Source: Triticum aestivum (taxonomy: Eukaryota; Streptophyta; Magnoliopsida; Poales; Poaceae). Taken from it: 64,000 bases of DNA. Shown here piece after piece: positions 1 through 10,700 of this stretch; the first letter of the stretch is position 1, and every line of letters begins with the position of its first letter. The stretch is from assembly GCF_018294505.1 (NCBI RefSeq), contig NC_057810.1:709999563-710063562 (forward strand). The letters are read 5' to 3'. The position numbers were made by a program, and so were the translations under genes. The notes under the pieces were generated by a model. It did no database searches. It worked only from the letters and a program-made list of their open reading frames with translations, and was not told the DNA's origin.

Positions 1-632
1 TAGGGCCTAGGAGCGGGCATCAGTGCAGATGGAGCCGTGGTCGGCGCGTACATCTGTGGGACGCCGTATGCGTAGAATGCACCATAGGGCGGCGGAGCCG
101 CATACGAGCCCTGGATAGGGTACGCGCCATAGGTGGGACGCGCGGGTGGCAGAGGACTGTATGGAGGCGCATACAGTGGATAGCTGCCAGGGCCGCCGTG
201 AGGCACATGGGGGACGTCGGCAACGGTAGGGCCTGCTGCGGTGTAGATGGAGGCAGCAGGGGCAGGTACGACCGCGCGCATCATCTGATGCGAAGCAGTC
301 GGGGCCGGCGGCGCGAGCACCAGGGAGTGCATGGCGGCCGAAGGTGGCGGCGATTGAGTTGAAGTAGCGGGCGACGAGGACGACACGCCGGTGTACACCA
401 AGGACACCGGTCCGGCGAAGAGAGAGCCCGCCGATTGGGTCTGCAGGGGGCCGAGCGATCCATCCGTCGTGTAGGGCGCAGTCCCACCATTGAGAAGACG
501 CGCGAGGGACGGTGGGAGGAACGCATGATCCATGTGGTCAGAGGCCGGCCGCAGAAGGGCGGGGAAGGAGCCCACGGCGGCGGCGGCTCTTGAGGCGACG
601 ACGGCGGCAGGCGGAGGCGGAGCGGAATACAT
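1..632 (-). CDS. N-terminal part of a copia-type retrotransposon ORF (runs off window)
   Basis: An open frame starts at the ATG at 632-630 and stays open to the window edge (about 210 codons). It is rich in Ala, Pro, Ser and Tyr, with no recognisable zinc knuckle or enzyme motif in the visible part. It begins about 25 bases downstream of a tRNA-iMet-like primer-binding site next to a short LTR, which is where the gag start of a Ty1/copia element belongs. That position, not sequence similarity, is the basis of the call. Other open frames here on the same strand are shadows. The pol region would lie left of the window. An alternative is a captured host exon within the element. Confidence 0.5.
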   Translation of the reverse strand, partial: MYSAPPPPAAVVASRAAAAVGSFPALLRPASDHMDHAFLPPSLARLLNGGTAPYTTDGSLGPLQTQSAGSLFAGPVSLVYTGVSSSSPATSTQSPPPSAAMHSLVLAPPAPTASHQMMRAVVPAPAASIYTAAGPTVADVPHVPHGGPGSYPLYAPPYSPLPPARPTYGAYPIQGSYAAPPPYGAFYAYGVPQMYAPTTAPSALMPAPRP

Positions 633-645
633 TAGATCGTTATTA

Positions 646-657
646 GGTCGGATACCA
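646..657 (-). other. Primer-binding site of the copia element
   Basis: On the minus strand the sequence TGGTATCCGACC directly follows the LTR end. TGGTATC is the standard start of the initiator-Met tRNA primer site of plant copia elements. The match degrades after seven bases. Confidence 0.6.
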
Positions 658-780
658 TATTAGACAAGGGTTTAGGTTTTGTGGCACACCTCCATCGTGG
701 GGTGGCCTTTTCATTATATAGAGATACATAATAATGTATAATACAATTATAAGTGGGTCCAGTATATACAGAGTCTAATA
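658..780 (-). mobile_element. Short (123 bp) 5' LTR of a copia element
   Basis: The stretch is bounded by a perfect 8-bp inverted repeat, TATTAGAC at 658-665 and GTCTAATA at 773-780, and abuts the primer-binding site. A TATA-like CTATATAATG lies inside on the minus strand. LTRs normally start TG and end CA; here both ends read TA, as if each carried one transition. The second LTR is outside the window. Confidence 0.65.
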
Positions 781-1728
781 GTCTTGTACAACTTTTTTAT
801 CCCAACGTTTATTTCACAGTGTGTGTGGTTGTGCAGGTTGTGCACATCCTGGTCTTGCAGAGCCCGGATGTGATTTCGTTTCGTACGTATCTGCTTGATG
901 CGGTATTATGAGTCAATCAAGTGCCCTATATATAAAAAAGAGGCACTCCACTATTCCAAAGCTTGGTAGAGTCCTCATCAATGTTATACTGGCTGGTTCA
1001 ATGCTTTTAGCAAACCTTTGAAGTTTTGAACTTTTGGGATTTCAATCTTGCAGAAAAATCATACTATTCAAATATCATACTTTCAGAAAAAAGTACATGA
1101 AAATTTATAAAATATTTTGAAGCTTCCAAAATTTTGAACTTTTGCTTATTTCAACCTTTCAAGAGATTACAACCTTTCGCGACGACTTTAATTTTGTTTC
1201 TTAAATTCACCGAAAACAACAAGACTTCGGTTAAAATAATATACCTATAAAATTTAAATTTGTGACCCTATGCACATCGTCCTAAGAAGCGTGTCTAGTG
1301 TGATAATGATTTCTAGGATAGAAATCAAAATAAAAGCTCCTAGAAAAAATCGTAGAAAGCATCATCACTCTAGACAAATTTACACTGAGTGCCACTTTCA
1401 GAAAAATATATTTCCTGGACGCATAGTGAATTTTTTTAACACGGGGATAATCACCGGCTACTGCATCCCGCGCGTAGCTTGGATAATATTTTCATAGACA
1501 AAATACCAAAACTTGCAAGAGGATGTTGAAGCCTGGTAAGCATTGGTCAGTGCACGAGACTAGCGAGCTGAGATCTCACTTTACATTTACTTTCACCCTT
1601 ATTTGTACTACATATGGATGTTTCACACACCATGCAAGTATGCAAGTATTTATTACTAGTATTTTAGATTGATCTTTTTCACTATCACTTTGATAGACTT
1701 GCACCGACCGATACGTAACTATGATGTT
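781..1728. other. Gene-free stretch
   Basis: AT-rich sequence with a TATA-like run near 927-935 (plus strand) but no credible downstream reading frame. The longest open frame (1270-1497) has no coding-like composition. Nothing recognised. Confidence 0.5.
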
Positions 1729-2157
1729 TCATGTGATAAACCACCTGATTGTCGCGACGCCGGCATTGGTGTCGAGCCCCAGGGCATTCCACACCGCGGC
1801 TGATGTCCCCAACTCATCAGGGCCGCAGTCATCGCACACGTCCACGACCATGGCCAACGTGCTACGCCCGGTTTGCGTGCTGGTGATGCCTATAAAGTTG
1901 TGACACCGGCTCCCGCCTGCGTACAGCTCTGTAGGCAGCGTTGTCAGCAAATCCCCGTCGCCGTGGTATATGCCATCGCACGCTGCCGGCCCGCCGCCCT
2001 CCTCTCCTTCTTCGTACCCGTCCACCGTCATCGTTCCTGTCTGGATGCTGGCGAGAGAATTCCCTAGATCAGCATGGTGCCGGGCGACAGCACATGATAC
2101 GACCTGCAGGAACACAAGAACGCCAAAGATTGCCAGGACCTTGGCGGTGTTTGCCAT
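1729..2157 (-). CDS. Kiwellin/ripening-related family secreted protein (copy 1)
   Basis: This 142-residue protein has an N-terminal hydrophobic signal peptide (about residues 5-24), then a double-psi beta-barrel-like core typical of the kiwellin/ripening-related family. Visible family motifs are VDGYEEGEEGGGPAACDG, a Cys in GGSRCHN, AMVVDVCDDCG and ALGLDTNAGVATIRW. Kiwellins are apoplastic cysteine-rich proteins, some of which bind fungal effectors such as chorismate mutase; no partner is implied here. The N-terminal module of longer kiwellins is absent. The start at 2157 is chosen because MANTAK aligns with MASTTK of the neighbouring copy; the frame extends four codons upstream without another ATG. 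The Cys loop after VVD is two residues shorter than in copy 2. It appears intact and intron-free. Confidence 0.8.
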   Translation of the reverse strand: MANTAKVLAIFGVLVFLQVVSCAVARHHADLGNSLASIQTGTMTVDGYEEGEEGGGPAACDGIYHGDGDLLTTLPTELYAGGSRCHNFIGITSTQTGRSTLAMVVDVCDDCGPDELGTSAAVWNALGLDTNAGVATIRWFIT

Positions 2158-2251
2158 GGTAATTATCAAGGAGTTCCTCCTTGCGTTTCAGTGCTAGCTT
2201 ACCTTGCTGCCCTGTGTGCTCTCTCAATGGCGTTGGTTCATTTTGGGAGTT

Positions 2252-2258
2252 CATATAG
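2252..2258 (-). promoter_or_regulatory. TATA-like element of kiwellin copy 1
   Basis: CTATATGA on the minus strand lies about 95 bases upstream of the ATG, in a block (GAGTTCATATAGGGGTCG on the plus strand) that resembles the equivalent region of copy 2 (GAGTTTATGTATATATAGG). The promoter seems to have been duplicated with the gene. Confidence 0.5.
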
Positions 2259-2269
2259 GGGTCGTGCTG

Positions 2270-3504
2270 CAGCTTGGAGACAAAACAGCCGAGCTAATGG
2301 ATCTGGTCACTCGTGGCATAGGGAACTGGGTACTGATTTTCACTCCATGCGAGGAGAACAAGTTCAAATTCATTGTTTCGCCCTCCAAGGTGGGACCAGC
2401 CCACAGACAAGACAAAAGACATGCTTCTATTGATGCCTGCTCTCTCAATGACCATCAGGTTTAGCACTAAAAATAAAGACATGGCTGTAGGTTGCATTTA
2501 AAAAAATCCCGATAAAGAGTGTTTTTATTGTCTCACAACATCATATCAAGACGGTACAACCATAACGAGTTTACATTCGGTCTCTATGCTTCATATTGGA
2601 GACTAAAACGCGATATGAGAAATTGGTGGGAGATATTGGTAGGAGAAATGAGCGAGAGTATTGACCAGGAGAAATCAACGGGCAAAAGGCAGGAAATTAT
2701 GGCGCGAGATGTCGGCAGGCGTCTGTCGCCTTAGATCGGCTCTAAATTACCGTGTGTTCCCTTCATGCGATATTGGCTCGAGAAACATAACCGACACTTA
2801 TTTCACTTGTTCCTTGGTCCATTGGCTAGCGGAATAAAGGCGGATGCGGTAGGATGGATCGACGAAGTTAAACCTATACTAGTACAAGTTAGGAAATCAA
2901 CCATGTACCACAATTCCGATCATGTGTGATGAAATTCCTTAGGGCGCTTTGTTTGTTCTCCCAAGTGCCCATGCCATCTTTTTTATCCATCGTGAGGATA
3001 CAATTCCTTAGGGCGCTTTGATTGATCTCTCATGTGCCCAAGCCATCTCTTTTATCCATCGTCAGGATTCATGGATCGCTGCGTCACAGTTCAGTATTGT
3101 GACATCGTCAGGCATCATCAATCTCAATGCCACACCAAACCGTCACTGCCATGCAGTGCATCTAAGACCACAACACATGCATAGAGTCAGCCACAGTTTA
3201 ATACGACCACAAATCCAAGAATTTATAAAGGAGAAGTGTAAAACTATATACTAAACGAGATACATCATAAATCTTAAAAGGACTAGTTTTGATATGTATA
3301 TTGCTCCCTCGAGGACAAAGGCATACGGTGACTTATACCATCACAAACAAACTTACAATGGTAGACACTTACAAATAAGCAGATTATCGGTACACATCAT
3401 GCATGTACGTGTGCATGTAATTTGTTATTTTATTGGGGAAAGACATTGAAGTTGAAAGCAGATGTCTCGATTTACCATCACAATTGCACAAACAACCATT
3501 TCAA
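2270..3504. other. Intergenic region between the kiwellin copies
   Basis: No coding region recognised. It contains the upstream region of copy 1 and a short tandem duplication at 2934-3071. The remainder, including 3072-3430, is AT-rich and featureless by eye. Confidence 0.5.
2934..3071. repeat. Tandem duplication, two 69-bp units
   Basis: Two units start ATTCCTTAGGGCGCTTTG (2934 and 3003) and end near TTTATCCATCGT(G/C)AGGAT, with about ten mismatches between them. They lie in the kiwellin intergenic region. Confidence 0.7.
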
Positions 3505-3906
3505 TTAGACGTCCGACCAGGTGACAGCCACCTCGCCGACACTGGTGTCAAGACCGAAGGCATGCCACACGGCGGACGACGTGCTGATCTCGGTGGCGCC
3601 GCAGCCATTGTCTGAGTCACATTCGTCCACGACCATGGCCTGCACGGTGATCCCGCCCGCGCTCTTGATGCTGATTATCTTGCCGCACCGGAGGCCGGGC
3701 CCGTACCAGACCGAAGTCATCGCCACAAGGTAGAGGCTGTCGCTGTGGTATTGGCCGTCGCACTTCGCCGGCCCGCCCTCCTCTCCTTTCTCGAATCCGT
3801 TCACCGACATCACCGCCGGGATGTTGTAGACATCCCCCGCTGCGTACCACACCTGCAGGAAAATAAGAATGCCAAAGGTCACCACGGCCTTGGTAGTGCT
3901 CGCCAT
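3505..3906 (-). CDS. Kiwellin/ripening-related family secreted protein (copy 2)
   Basis: This 133-residue tandem paralogue of the gene at 1729-2157 starts with an ATG at 3906. A signal peptide (about residues 6-24) is followed by the family core: VNGFEKGEEGGPAKCDG, a Cys in LRCGKI, AMVVDECDSDNGCG and AFGLDTSVGEVAVTWS. All core cysteines of the short kiwellin type are present. The two genes share strand, architecture and promoter block, so they are a local duplication, but the proteins differ at many positions and the duplication is not recent. Secretion to the apoplast is inferred from the signal peptide. No frameshift or stop is seen. Confidence 0.82.
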   Translation of the reverse strand: MASTTKAVVTFGILIFLQVWYAAGDVYNIPAVMSVNGFEKGEEGGPAKCDGQYHSDSLYLVAMTSVWYGPGLRCGKIISIKSAGGITVQAMVVDECDSDNGCGATEISTSSAVWHAFGLDTSVGEVAVTWSDV

Positions 3907-3975
3907 GGTATAACTGAGTTTATAAGATAGTTTCTAGTAGGCTTGCCCTTGTTGTGCGTTTTCTCTCTGAGTTTA

Positions 3976-3987
3976 TGTATATATAGG
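3976..3987 (-). promoter_or_regulatory. TATA box of kiwellin copy 2
   Basis: The minus strand reads CCTATATATACATAAACTC about 70-80 bases upstream of the ATG at 3906, a canonical plant TATA position. Confidence 0.6.
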
Positions 3988-3999
3988 TTCGTGTTGCAG

Positions 4000-5006
4000 C
4001 ATGCAGACAATGCGATGGACGTACTTACACATGTGCATGTGGCCCGCCCTCGTGCAACTCGTCCAACAAGTTGTCGTCCAAGCCTGCAGACAAAGTATGG
4101 ATTCTCCCATGTCCTGCTTTCACAGACTCTTGCATTGCCGAGACCACGGTTTTTGGATTGCACGGAGCTACGACAACAAGAATTGATATTGTATCATGTA
4201 CTTGATGTGATATGCGTATACGGATCTGCTGTCTTTTTGATGCTTTGAGATATGTACTACATTTACTTGTTTAGGCAAAATTTATCCTGTTTGAAAGTAT
4301 TAAATAATAACTTATTAGATCTTTTTCTCGTGTCAAAATGTATCATAATATCTCGATCAGTAGGCAGTAGGTGCAAATCCACTCTGAAAGAAGAGCACTC
4401 TTATTTGTTCGTACGTAGCGAAACATCGTGATACATTTCTAAACACAAAAGGATCAAATTATCTAATATTCTAAAACAAGACAACTGTGAAACAAATAAA
4501 AAAATGCAGCACAAATATCAAAGCAATGACGGACAATGGGTGTGTGCACGATATATCAAGTGAATGGTAGAAAAACTACTCTAGCTACGGCAACAAGTCG
4601 TTCTTCAGTACAGAGGGAGGATATATTGATTTTCCGGCATCAAACCAGGTGCCTGGATCCAGAGCCTAGGCCACATGTGGTAGCCGGATCCGGCATCCAG
4701 TGGAGCGGTGCATGTCATCTTGCGGGGATGGTGGGATGTCCGTCTCAAACAGCTCTGGAAGGCAGCATGAGGGAGCCCTCGAAGCAAGTGGTTGGAGTTT
4801 GGATGACGTATGGATGATGTGGAGGATTTTCTAACAAGGTCGATCTTTAGACGATGGCTTCGACGGTCTGGGCTACATTTTTTCGGGCTTCGTCCATTTT
4901 TTGCTAGAGTTGTTCTTAGGGAACTAGTGCTCCCTCCTGTTCTCAATAAGGTGCATTCTATAGAGAGGCGGGGTATATTGATTTTTACTCCCAGATGCAT
5001 TCACAC
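4000..5006. other. Non-coding stretch upstream of the kiwellin cluster
   Basis: Open frames here (for example 4605-5000 minus) lack coding-like features. Similar short blocks ending TATATTGATTTT occur near 4620 and 4975, suggesting the edges of an old inserted element; no target duplication was found. Confidence 0.4.
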
Positions 5007-5067
5007 CATTGAGAAAAAGAGGGAGTAACTATTGATTTTTACCCTAGTAGTTTAGGCAAGAAATGAA

Positions 5068-5225
5068 CTCCCTCCATTTCCAAATATAAGCCTTTTTTGA
5101 GATTTTGGTACTGACTACATACGGATGTATGTAGACGTATTTTACAGTGTAGATTCACTTATTTTGCTTTGTATGTAGTCTATATTGAAATCTCTAAAAT
5201 ACTTTATATTTAGAAACGGAGGTAG
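5068..5225. mobile_element. Stowaway MITE, Thalos/Athos-like
   Basis: The 158-bp palindromic element begins CTCCCTCCAT and ends ACGGAGGTAG. Its interior (GACTACATACGGATGTATGTAGACGT, cut here, and TTATTTTGCTTTGTATGTAG) is typical of the common Triticeae Stowaway family. TA follows on the right; the left TA has mutated to AA. Confidence 0.8.
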
Positions 5226-5529
5226 TACGTGTTAAGTAGTTAATAGTGTTTCACTACAAAGATGATGGTGGGCAAGATTCAAACAAGTGCATGTAGTAAT
5301 TTTAGGCTACATACAAACGAAGAAACTTCAGGATAAACAAGATCCCCAATGCATAGTACCACGACCATACTCACTCCGTTGAGAAGAGGGAGTAAATATT
5401 TATTTTTACTCCAGGAATTTACGCAAGAAACGAACTCCCAAGTACGTGTTAATTAATTAATAGTATTTCACTACAAAGATGATGGTAGGAAGATCCAAAC
5501 AAGTGCATGTAGTAATTTTAGGCTAAATA

Positions 5530-5689
5530 CTCCCTCCGTTCCTAAATATTTGTCTTTTTGAGATTTCAAATGGACTACCGCATACGAATGTATATAGACA
5601 TATTTTAGATTGTATATTCACTCATTTTGCTCTGTATGTAGTCACTTGTTGAACTCTCTAAAAAGAAAAATATTTAGGAACGAAGGGAG
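5530..5689. mobile_element. Stowaway MITE, Thalos/Athos-like
   Basis: The 160-bp element has ends CTCCCTCCGT and ACGAAGGGAG and intact TA duplications (5528-5529 and 5690-5691). It is the same family as the element at 5068 and lies in the second unit of the tandem duplication. Confidence 0.88.
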
Positions 5690-5929
5690 TACAAACAAAG
5701 TAATTTCAGGATAAATCCCAATGCATAGTACCATAACCATATTGTCGCTTCTTCTATTCATTTTGTATAATTCCAATACATAGTTGTGGCTATGATCTGG
5801 TATTTCGTATTAACGTTTATCGCTAATATGTCCCAGCTATACATTTGATTCAAAAGTTCAGTGCGCCGATGTATCTATGCTTAACGCTACAAAGAATCAC
5901 TACTTGGAAATACTTTATAGATAGATGCT

Positions 5930-6101
5930 TAATAGTAGCGAGGGGTATATCTGCCATGCTGCTGCTAATTAGTAGTAGCAACGGGTATAAACCCCGCGCT
6001 ACTACTTAGTTGACAGTAGTTTCATGGGCTATAAACCCGAGCTTCTACTAAGTGGTGTCCACCATGCCCCCAAGACATGTCATAGTAGTGGTGAGGGTTA
6101 T
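5930..6101. mobile_element. CACTA subterminal-like fragment
   Basis: Short palindromic blocks such as AACGGGTATAAACCCCGCGC and GGCTATAAACCC, with repeated GTAGTAG, resemble the subterminal repeats of a second CACTA family. A TAGTAGTG string at 6083-6090 could be its terminus. Boundaries are uncertain. Confidence 0.4.
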
Positions 6102-6102
6102 A

Positions 6103-6493
6103 CACTAGTGGAGAATCTGACTTCAGTAGTCCTGGTTCGGAAGGACCTTTAGTGCTGATTCTGCAACCGGAACTAAAGGGTGGGGACTAAAGCCCCCCCC
6201 CCCCCCCCCCCCCCCCGCTCTAGTGTCGGTTCGTCACAAACCAGGACCAAAGGCCCACCACGTGGCACAAGTCCGCGCCGGGTGGCTGGGGGCCTTTAGT
6301 CGCGGTTGGTTACACCAACCGAGACTAAAAGGTTTAGGGGTTTATGGGTTTATGGTTTATTTTTCCTTTTAATTTTGTGTTTTCCATTTGATTATTTTTC
6401 ATTTCCAAAATAGTTTACGCTACTACATATTGTACACATTATGCATATATATATAAACAGAATTTCTCGTAGAACCTATCATATATATATCAA
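6103..6493 (-). mobile_element. CACTA element A, 3' terminal segment
   Basis: The terminus CACTAGTGGAGAATC at 6103 is followed by inverted CCTTTAGT/ACTAAAGG subterminal repeats. The arrangement is collinear with the reverse complement of the right end of CACTA element D (22010-22395), including the CACGTGGCAC block and the AT-rich run after it. The element reads on the minus strand. It is interrupted at about 6493 and resumes at about 10981. A 24-base C run (6193-6216) sits in a subterminal repeat. Confidence 0.8.
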
Positions 6494-6642
6494 CTATTCT
6501 GATAACACTTCCGCACTGCACGCTCAATGCAAGTGCACGTCATTGTTTGAACCAAGTGTGCTGCAGTACTCGCACGAGTGAACTTCCCGTCGGAAAAAAC
6601 AGTACGCGTTGTTTTTTTGGTACTGTTTTTGCTCTAATTTTT

Positions 6643-7282
6643 TAACCGTTTATCGAAACGAGGCGTGTAATATACCGTTGAAAAGCTATAGATTAGGCGC
6701 AACTTCGACATGTTGAACACTTTTCGAGATTCCACACGGTTTAAGAGCAGTTTTGAAAATGGGGCGGCCCATGAAGAGTGGCAGAGAGCGTTTTTTCACG
6801 ATGTTTTCTAAACTGCTCGTCGGAACGAAGCAAATGATACACCGTTGTAAAGATATCGTTGAGGCGCGTCTTTTTCATATCTATTATTTTCTCTAATTTG
6901 TTACGGTTTAAGAGCAGTTTCAAATTTACTAAATCGCCGAATTCTGTTTTTTAATTTTTTTAAAATTTTTGGTACTATTTTTGCTCCAGTTTTTTAACCG
7001 TTTGTCAAAATGAGCCGTATGATACACCGTTGAAAAGCTATGAACGAGACGCAACTTTGATATATTGAATTTTTTTTGAGATTCCTTACGGTTTTTAGTT
7101 AATTTTAAAAAACGTGCGGCTGATTACGAGAGGCAGCGGCCGTTTTTTCGCGAAATTTTTACGAACCATTGGTCGCAATAATTCAAATCATATGCCGTTG
7201 GAAAGATGTCGACGAGGCGCAACTTTTTCATGTAGAACACTATCTCTGATTCCTTACGATTTAAGAGCAGTTTTGATTTTAC
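6643..7282. repeat. Four degenerate tandem repeats of about 175 bp
   Basis: Units near 6643, 6818, 6994 and 7166 each carry CCGTTG(A/G/T)AAAG, then GAGGCGCAACTTT-like and TTACGGTTTAAGAGCAGTTT-like blocks in the same order and spacing. They belong to the unclassified element and show no coding potential. Confidence 0.75.
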
Positions 7283-7515
7283 CGAAAAGTGGACACTCCG
7301 TTTTTCGCGAGACCAAAATCGTCGTGTGTACTGCGTCGGACAGAAGAACACACTGCTTTCAGACTAAAAACTTTTCTCGCACAATTTTTTGTTATCTGTT
7401 TTTCAACTCTTTTTTGAACGGGAGTGGACCGCAACACTCCCGAAAGTGAACCGCAACAGTACCAAAACTGAACCTCATGAGTTTTTGTTGTCTTTTTTCA
7501 TACTTATTATTTTTT

Positions 7516-7735
7516 TACGCACGTTGACCAAGCGAGTGGACCATAGTGACTGAGCGAGTGAACTACATCTAATATAGAAGCGAGCTTCTTTGAGATATTA
7601 TTTTCCCCTATTTTACAAGTTTTTTACGCGCGTTGACCAAGAGAGTGGACCACAGTGACTGAGCGAGTGAACTACATCTAATATAGAAGCGAGCTTATTT
7701 GAGATATTATTTTTCCCTGTTTTACAAGTGGGACA
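7516..7735. repeat. 110-bp tandem duplication
   Basis: Two nearly identical units start at about 7516 and 7626. Shared blocks include GTTGACCAAG, GACTGAGCGAGTGAACTA and CATCTAATATAGAAGCGAGC. Only a few mismatches separate them, so the duplication is younger than the surrounding degenerate repeats. Confidence 0.85.
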
Positions 7736-10700
7736 AGTGAACCACGTATAAGTTTTATAGCAAACTTCATGGGACAACAAAGTGAGCTTCAAAGACACAT
7801 CTATCTGTTTTATAGGAAACTGCACGAGACAACAAGACTCCTCGTTGAATACAATGAACCACAAGACTCCTCAAAGTGGGCTGCATCAACACATTTTTTC
7901 TCTCAAAAATGAACCATTAATGCTTGTTGAAATAAACTTCTCAACAAATATTTTTTACACACAATACATCATATCCCAATCGGATACATTTGATAGACAA
8001 AAAACCGCAAACAACGGTCTAAACTGCATGCCCGCTTGCTCCGAGCTTCACGCCGCACACAGCCGCGCGGCACCACAACAAATGACAACGTGCAACTCCA
8101 AGGCGTCCAAGCTACCATGTAGAAGTGAACCTCATGTCGGCGCCAGCCGAACTACACAGAGGGATTTAACAAACTTCATTAGAAACTGAATTCACGGTTT
8201 AAACTTTTTTAATAAATGCATGCATCAAAACTGCATGATGAGTTTAGTGAACTCCATTAATTTCTGTTTTGTATTTTAAACTTCTTATAAACGCATCTCT
8301 ACCTTATGGTCAAATGTAGTGTACTGTATTTTTTTTTCTTTTATGCATGGCATCTGGGCAAGTAGTGAACTGCTCGGGGTTTTCGAATTAGTGAACTCCA
8401 GGCCGGGGCAAGTGAACTACAATAGCTGTATATATTGCATTTTTTAATAGACTAATGCAATATTACAAACTCTGTACACACACATATGCATTCAACTACA
8501 CAGTACAACACCATATCAGGGGCAAACTGCATGCCCATTTAAGCCTGCGCTCAAAATAGCAAAAAGGCAAAAAACCAATACTACAATTAGGTCACCATTT
8601 ATTTTTGGAAATTACCTTCAATTAACAAATTACATAATCAACGCCCTATACTAAATGAGTCAACCTTTAGTTCTTTCTGTAGTTAAATTCGCAAACATGT
8701 AAAAAGCACCAAACTACACAACAATCTTTTGTGCTAAACCCCTATCCTAATTACACAGCAAGCCCAAAATCTCAACCCGAGGACATCCTCCATGCTAAAC
8801 CTGAACAACAAGCAAATAATAGTTCAGAGAATATGGAAAGAACATAACAGATACAAGGGAGAAATAGACAGCAGTGCTACAAAAAGAGCGGCGACTCTAA
8901 ACACAATTTGATGCCAGCCAACTCAAGATCTGCTCAGCCTGGTCTGGGAACACCGTTACAAGCAGCAACAAGGCTGCATACATGGCACGAATCATTACAG
9001 CACAAACCAGGAGAATTGCAAAACACTGTGCTCTAACACAAGATTTCTTCAATAAATTCTAGAGAGGATTCCAGAGATCAGTGTACTGAATGTTGATACC
9101 TGGTTTCAGTGTCTGAATACTTCAGGTGATGCAGGCTAGGTTCTAGAAGCCCTCTCGCTCCAATGCATCTGCAACCGCTCTGGAAACCAAGATGCAAAAG
9201 CAAGAGTTATCTTCTTACCCTGAATCACCCAAATAAAAAGGGTATCGAATTGGTTCCTATGGACGCAACAACTGCACCGCTGCTCTACAAGGCAAGATGA
9301 GGAGCCCTGTTGCCGCTATTGCTCTGTAGTGTCAGGGTAGTGCGGGCAACAGCGGCGGTGGGGATGCCCCCTAGTAGAGGGCAGAGGAGGTTAGTGTACC
9401 ATACGAGATTAGTGTACCTCATGAGGTTTAACTAATTTATGGGATTTTGTAGCAAATCAAAAATTTTCCTACATATGAACTTCATAATTCTTTAAATTTT
9501 TTTGGAATTTTCTTACAAATGCAGTGCGGGAGGGCCGGAGTCGACCCGGCCATGCTTGCAGGAGGCCGTCGGGGCGTCGGGTTGGACAGCCCGGGCTGCA
9601 ACAAGCTGGCTGTTCACAAATTTTCACTACGTTTGTCGATGGTGGCAGTGTACTACATGCTGCTAGCTGACCTGCAACAAGCCAACAACTGAACTGCGAG
9701 AATAGTGAATAGAAGTCTGCACTAAAATTATCCTTCCCAAAATGAAAAGAATGGCTGCGCTGGAGGCCAGCCCCCGGTGGCAATGCCTTCTTTATAAGAG
9801 GAAGAAGGTGAGGATGGCGAGGCAAGATGGCAGAAATCCAGGCTCCTAAGGAGGAGGAAACTTCCAGGCGTAGTGCAGCATCGTGTCAACCCTACCCCGA
9901 TGAGAAGCGGGGTGAACTGCACCTACATGGGCCACCGTCGAGAGGGATCATGCTGCGTCGCTCATCAGAGAGAGCATGGTTAGAGGTAGATGGTGGCGAG
10001 GTAGGGGCCGAAGGGCCCAGATCTGGCGCCAGAACGGCGTAGGGAGGCGAGGACCACCGAGCCAGATCAGCGTAGAGGAGTACCTCCGCCTCTGGACGTC
10101 GACGAAAGTGGAGTGGGAGGTGCTGCACCTGCGACTGTGGCATCCAGGGATTGGGAGGAGGCGGGACGGGGGAGCTGGTCCAACCACGTCCACGCGCGGG
10201 ATGACGGCGTCGGAGGCGGGGGATGTGGCGTGTGAGCACTGCAAGTGCTACCTGGCCGGGCTGCACCGACGCGCCCTCCGTACTGCATGTGCACACCCCG
10301 CAAACTGGAAGGCAGCTTGACGGTGGGGGCTGTGGGGATTGGACCATGGTGACGGAGTGTTGCAGGGGGGCGCACGGGAGCTCCGACGGCGCCAGGCATG
10401 GCGGCGCATGCGGTAGTCGGCCGAGGTTGCACAATAGCCATGGATCTGGCCACGGAAAGGTTCTTGGGCGGGGAGGGTGGTGGTGGTGTACTGGGGAAGG
10501 ACGTGGGGGCAGCGGGCTGCTAGGGGTGGGGTGGGGGTGGGAGGAGCACCGGCCGGGGTCAGGGGCGGCGGGGCGTGGGAGGGACGGTGCGACGCTGGTA
10601 GAAGGTGGGCAAGGGAGGAACTGGTGCGCGGTGGCGCAGGACGGGAGGTGGCGCGGAGGCGCATGGAGAGAGGGGGCGTGGGGCAGCGCTGGTTCGCGGC

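Larger units (their letters stand above)
5007..5758. repeat. Tandem duplication (two units of about 375 bp) with reciprocal MITE insertions
   Basis: Unit 1 (about 5007-5377) and unit 2 (about 5378-5758) share GAGAA(AA)GAGGGAGTAA, TTTCACTACAAAGATGATGG, CAAGTGCATGTAGTAATTTT and CAATGCATAGTACCA in the same order. Unit 1 carries a Stowaway MITE at 5068 where unit 2 has only a few bases. Unit 2 carries a MITE at 5530 where unit 1 has an empty site. Confidence 0.8.
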
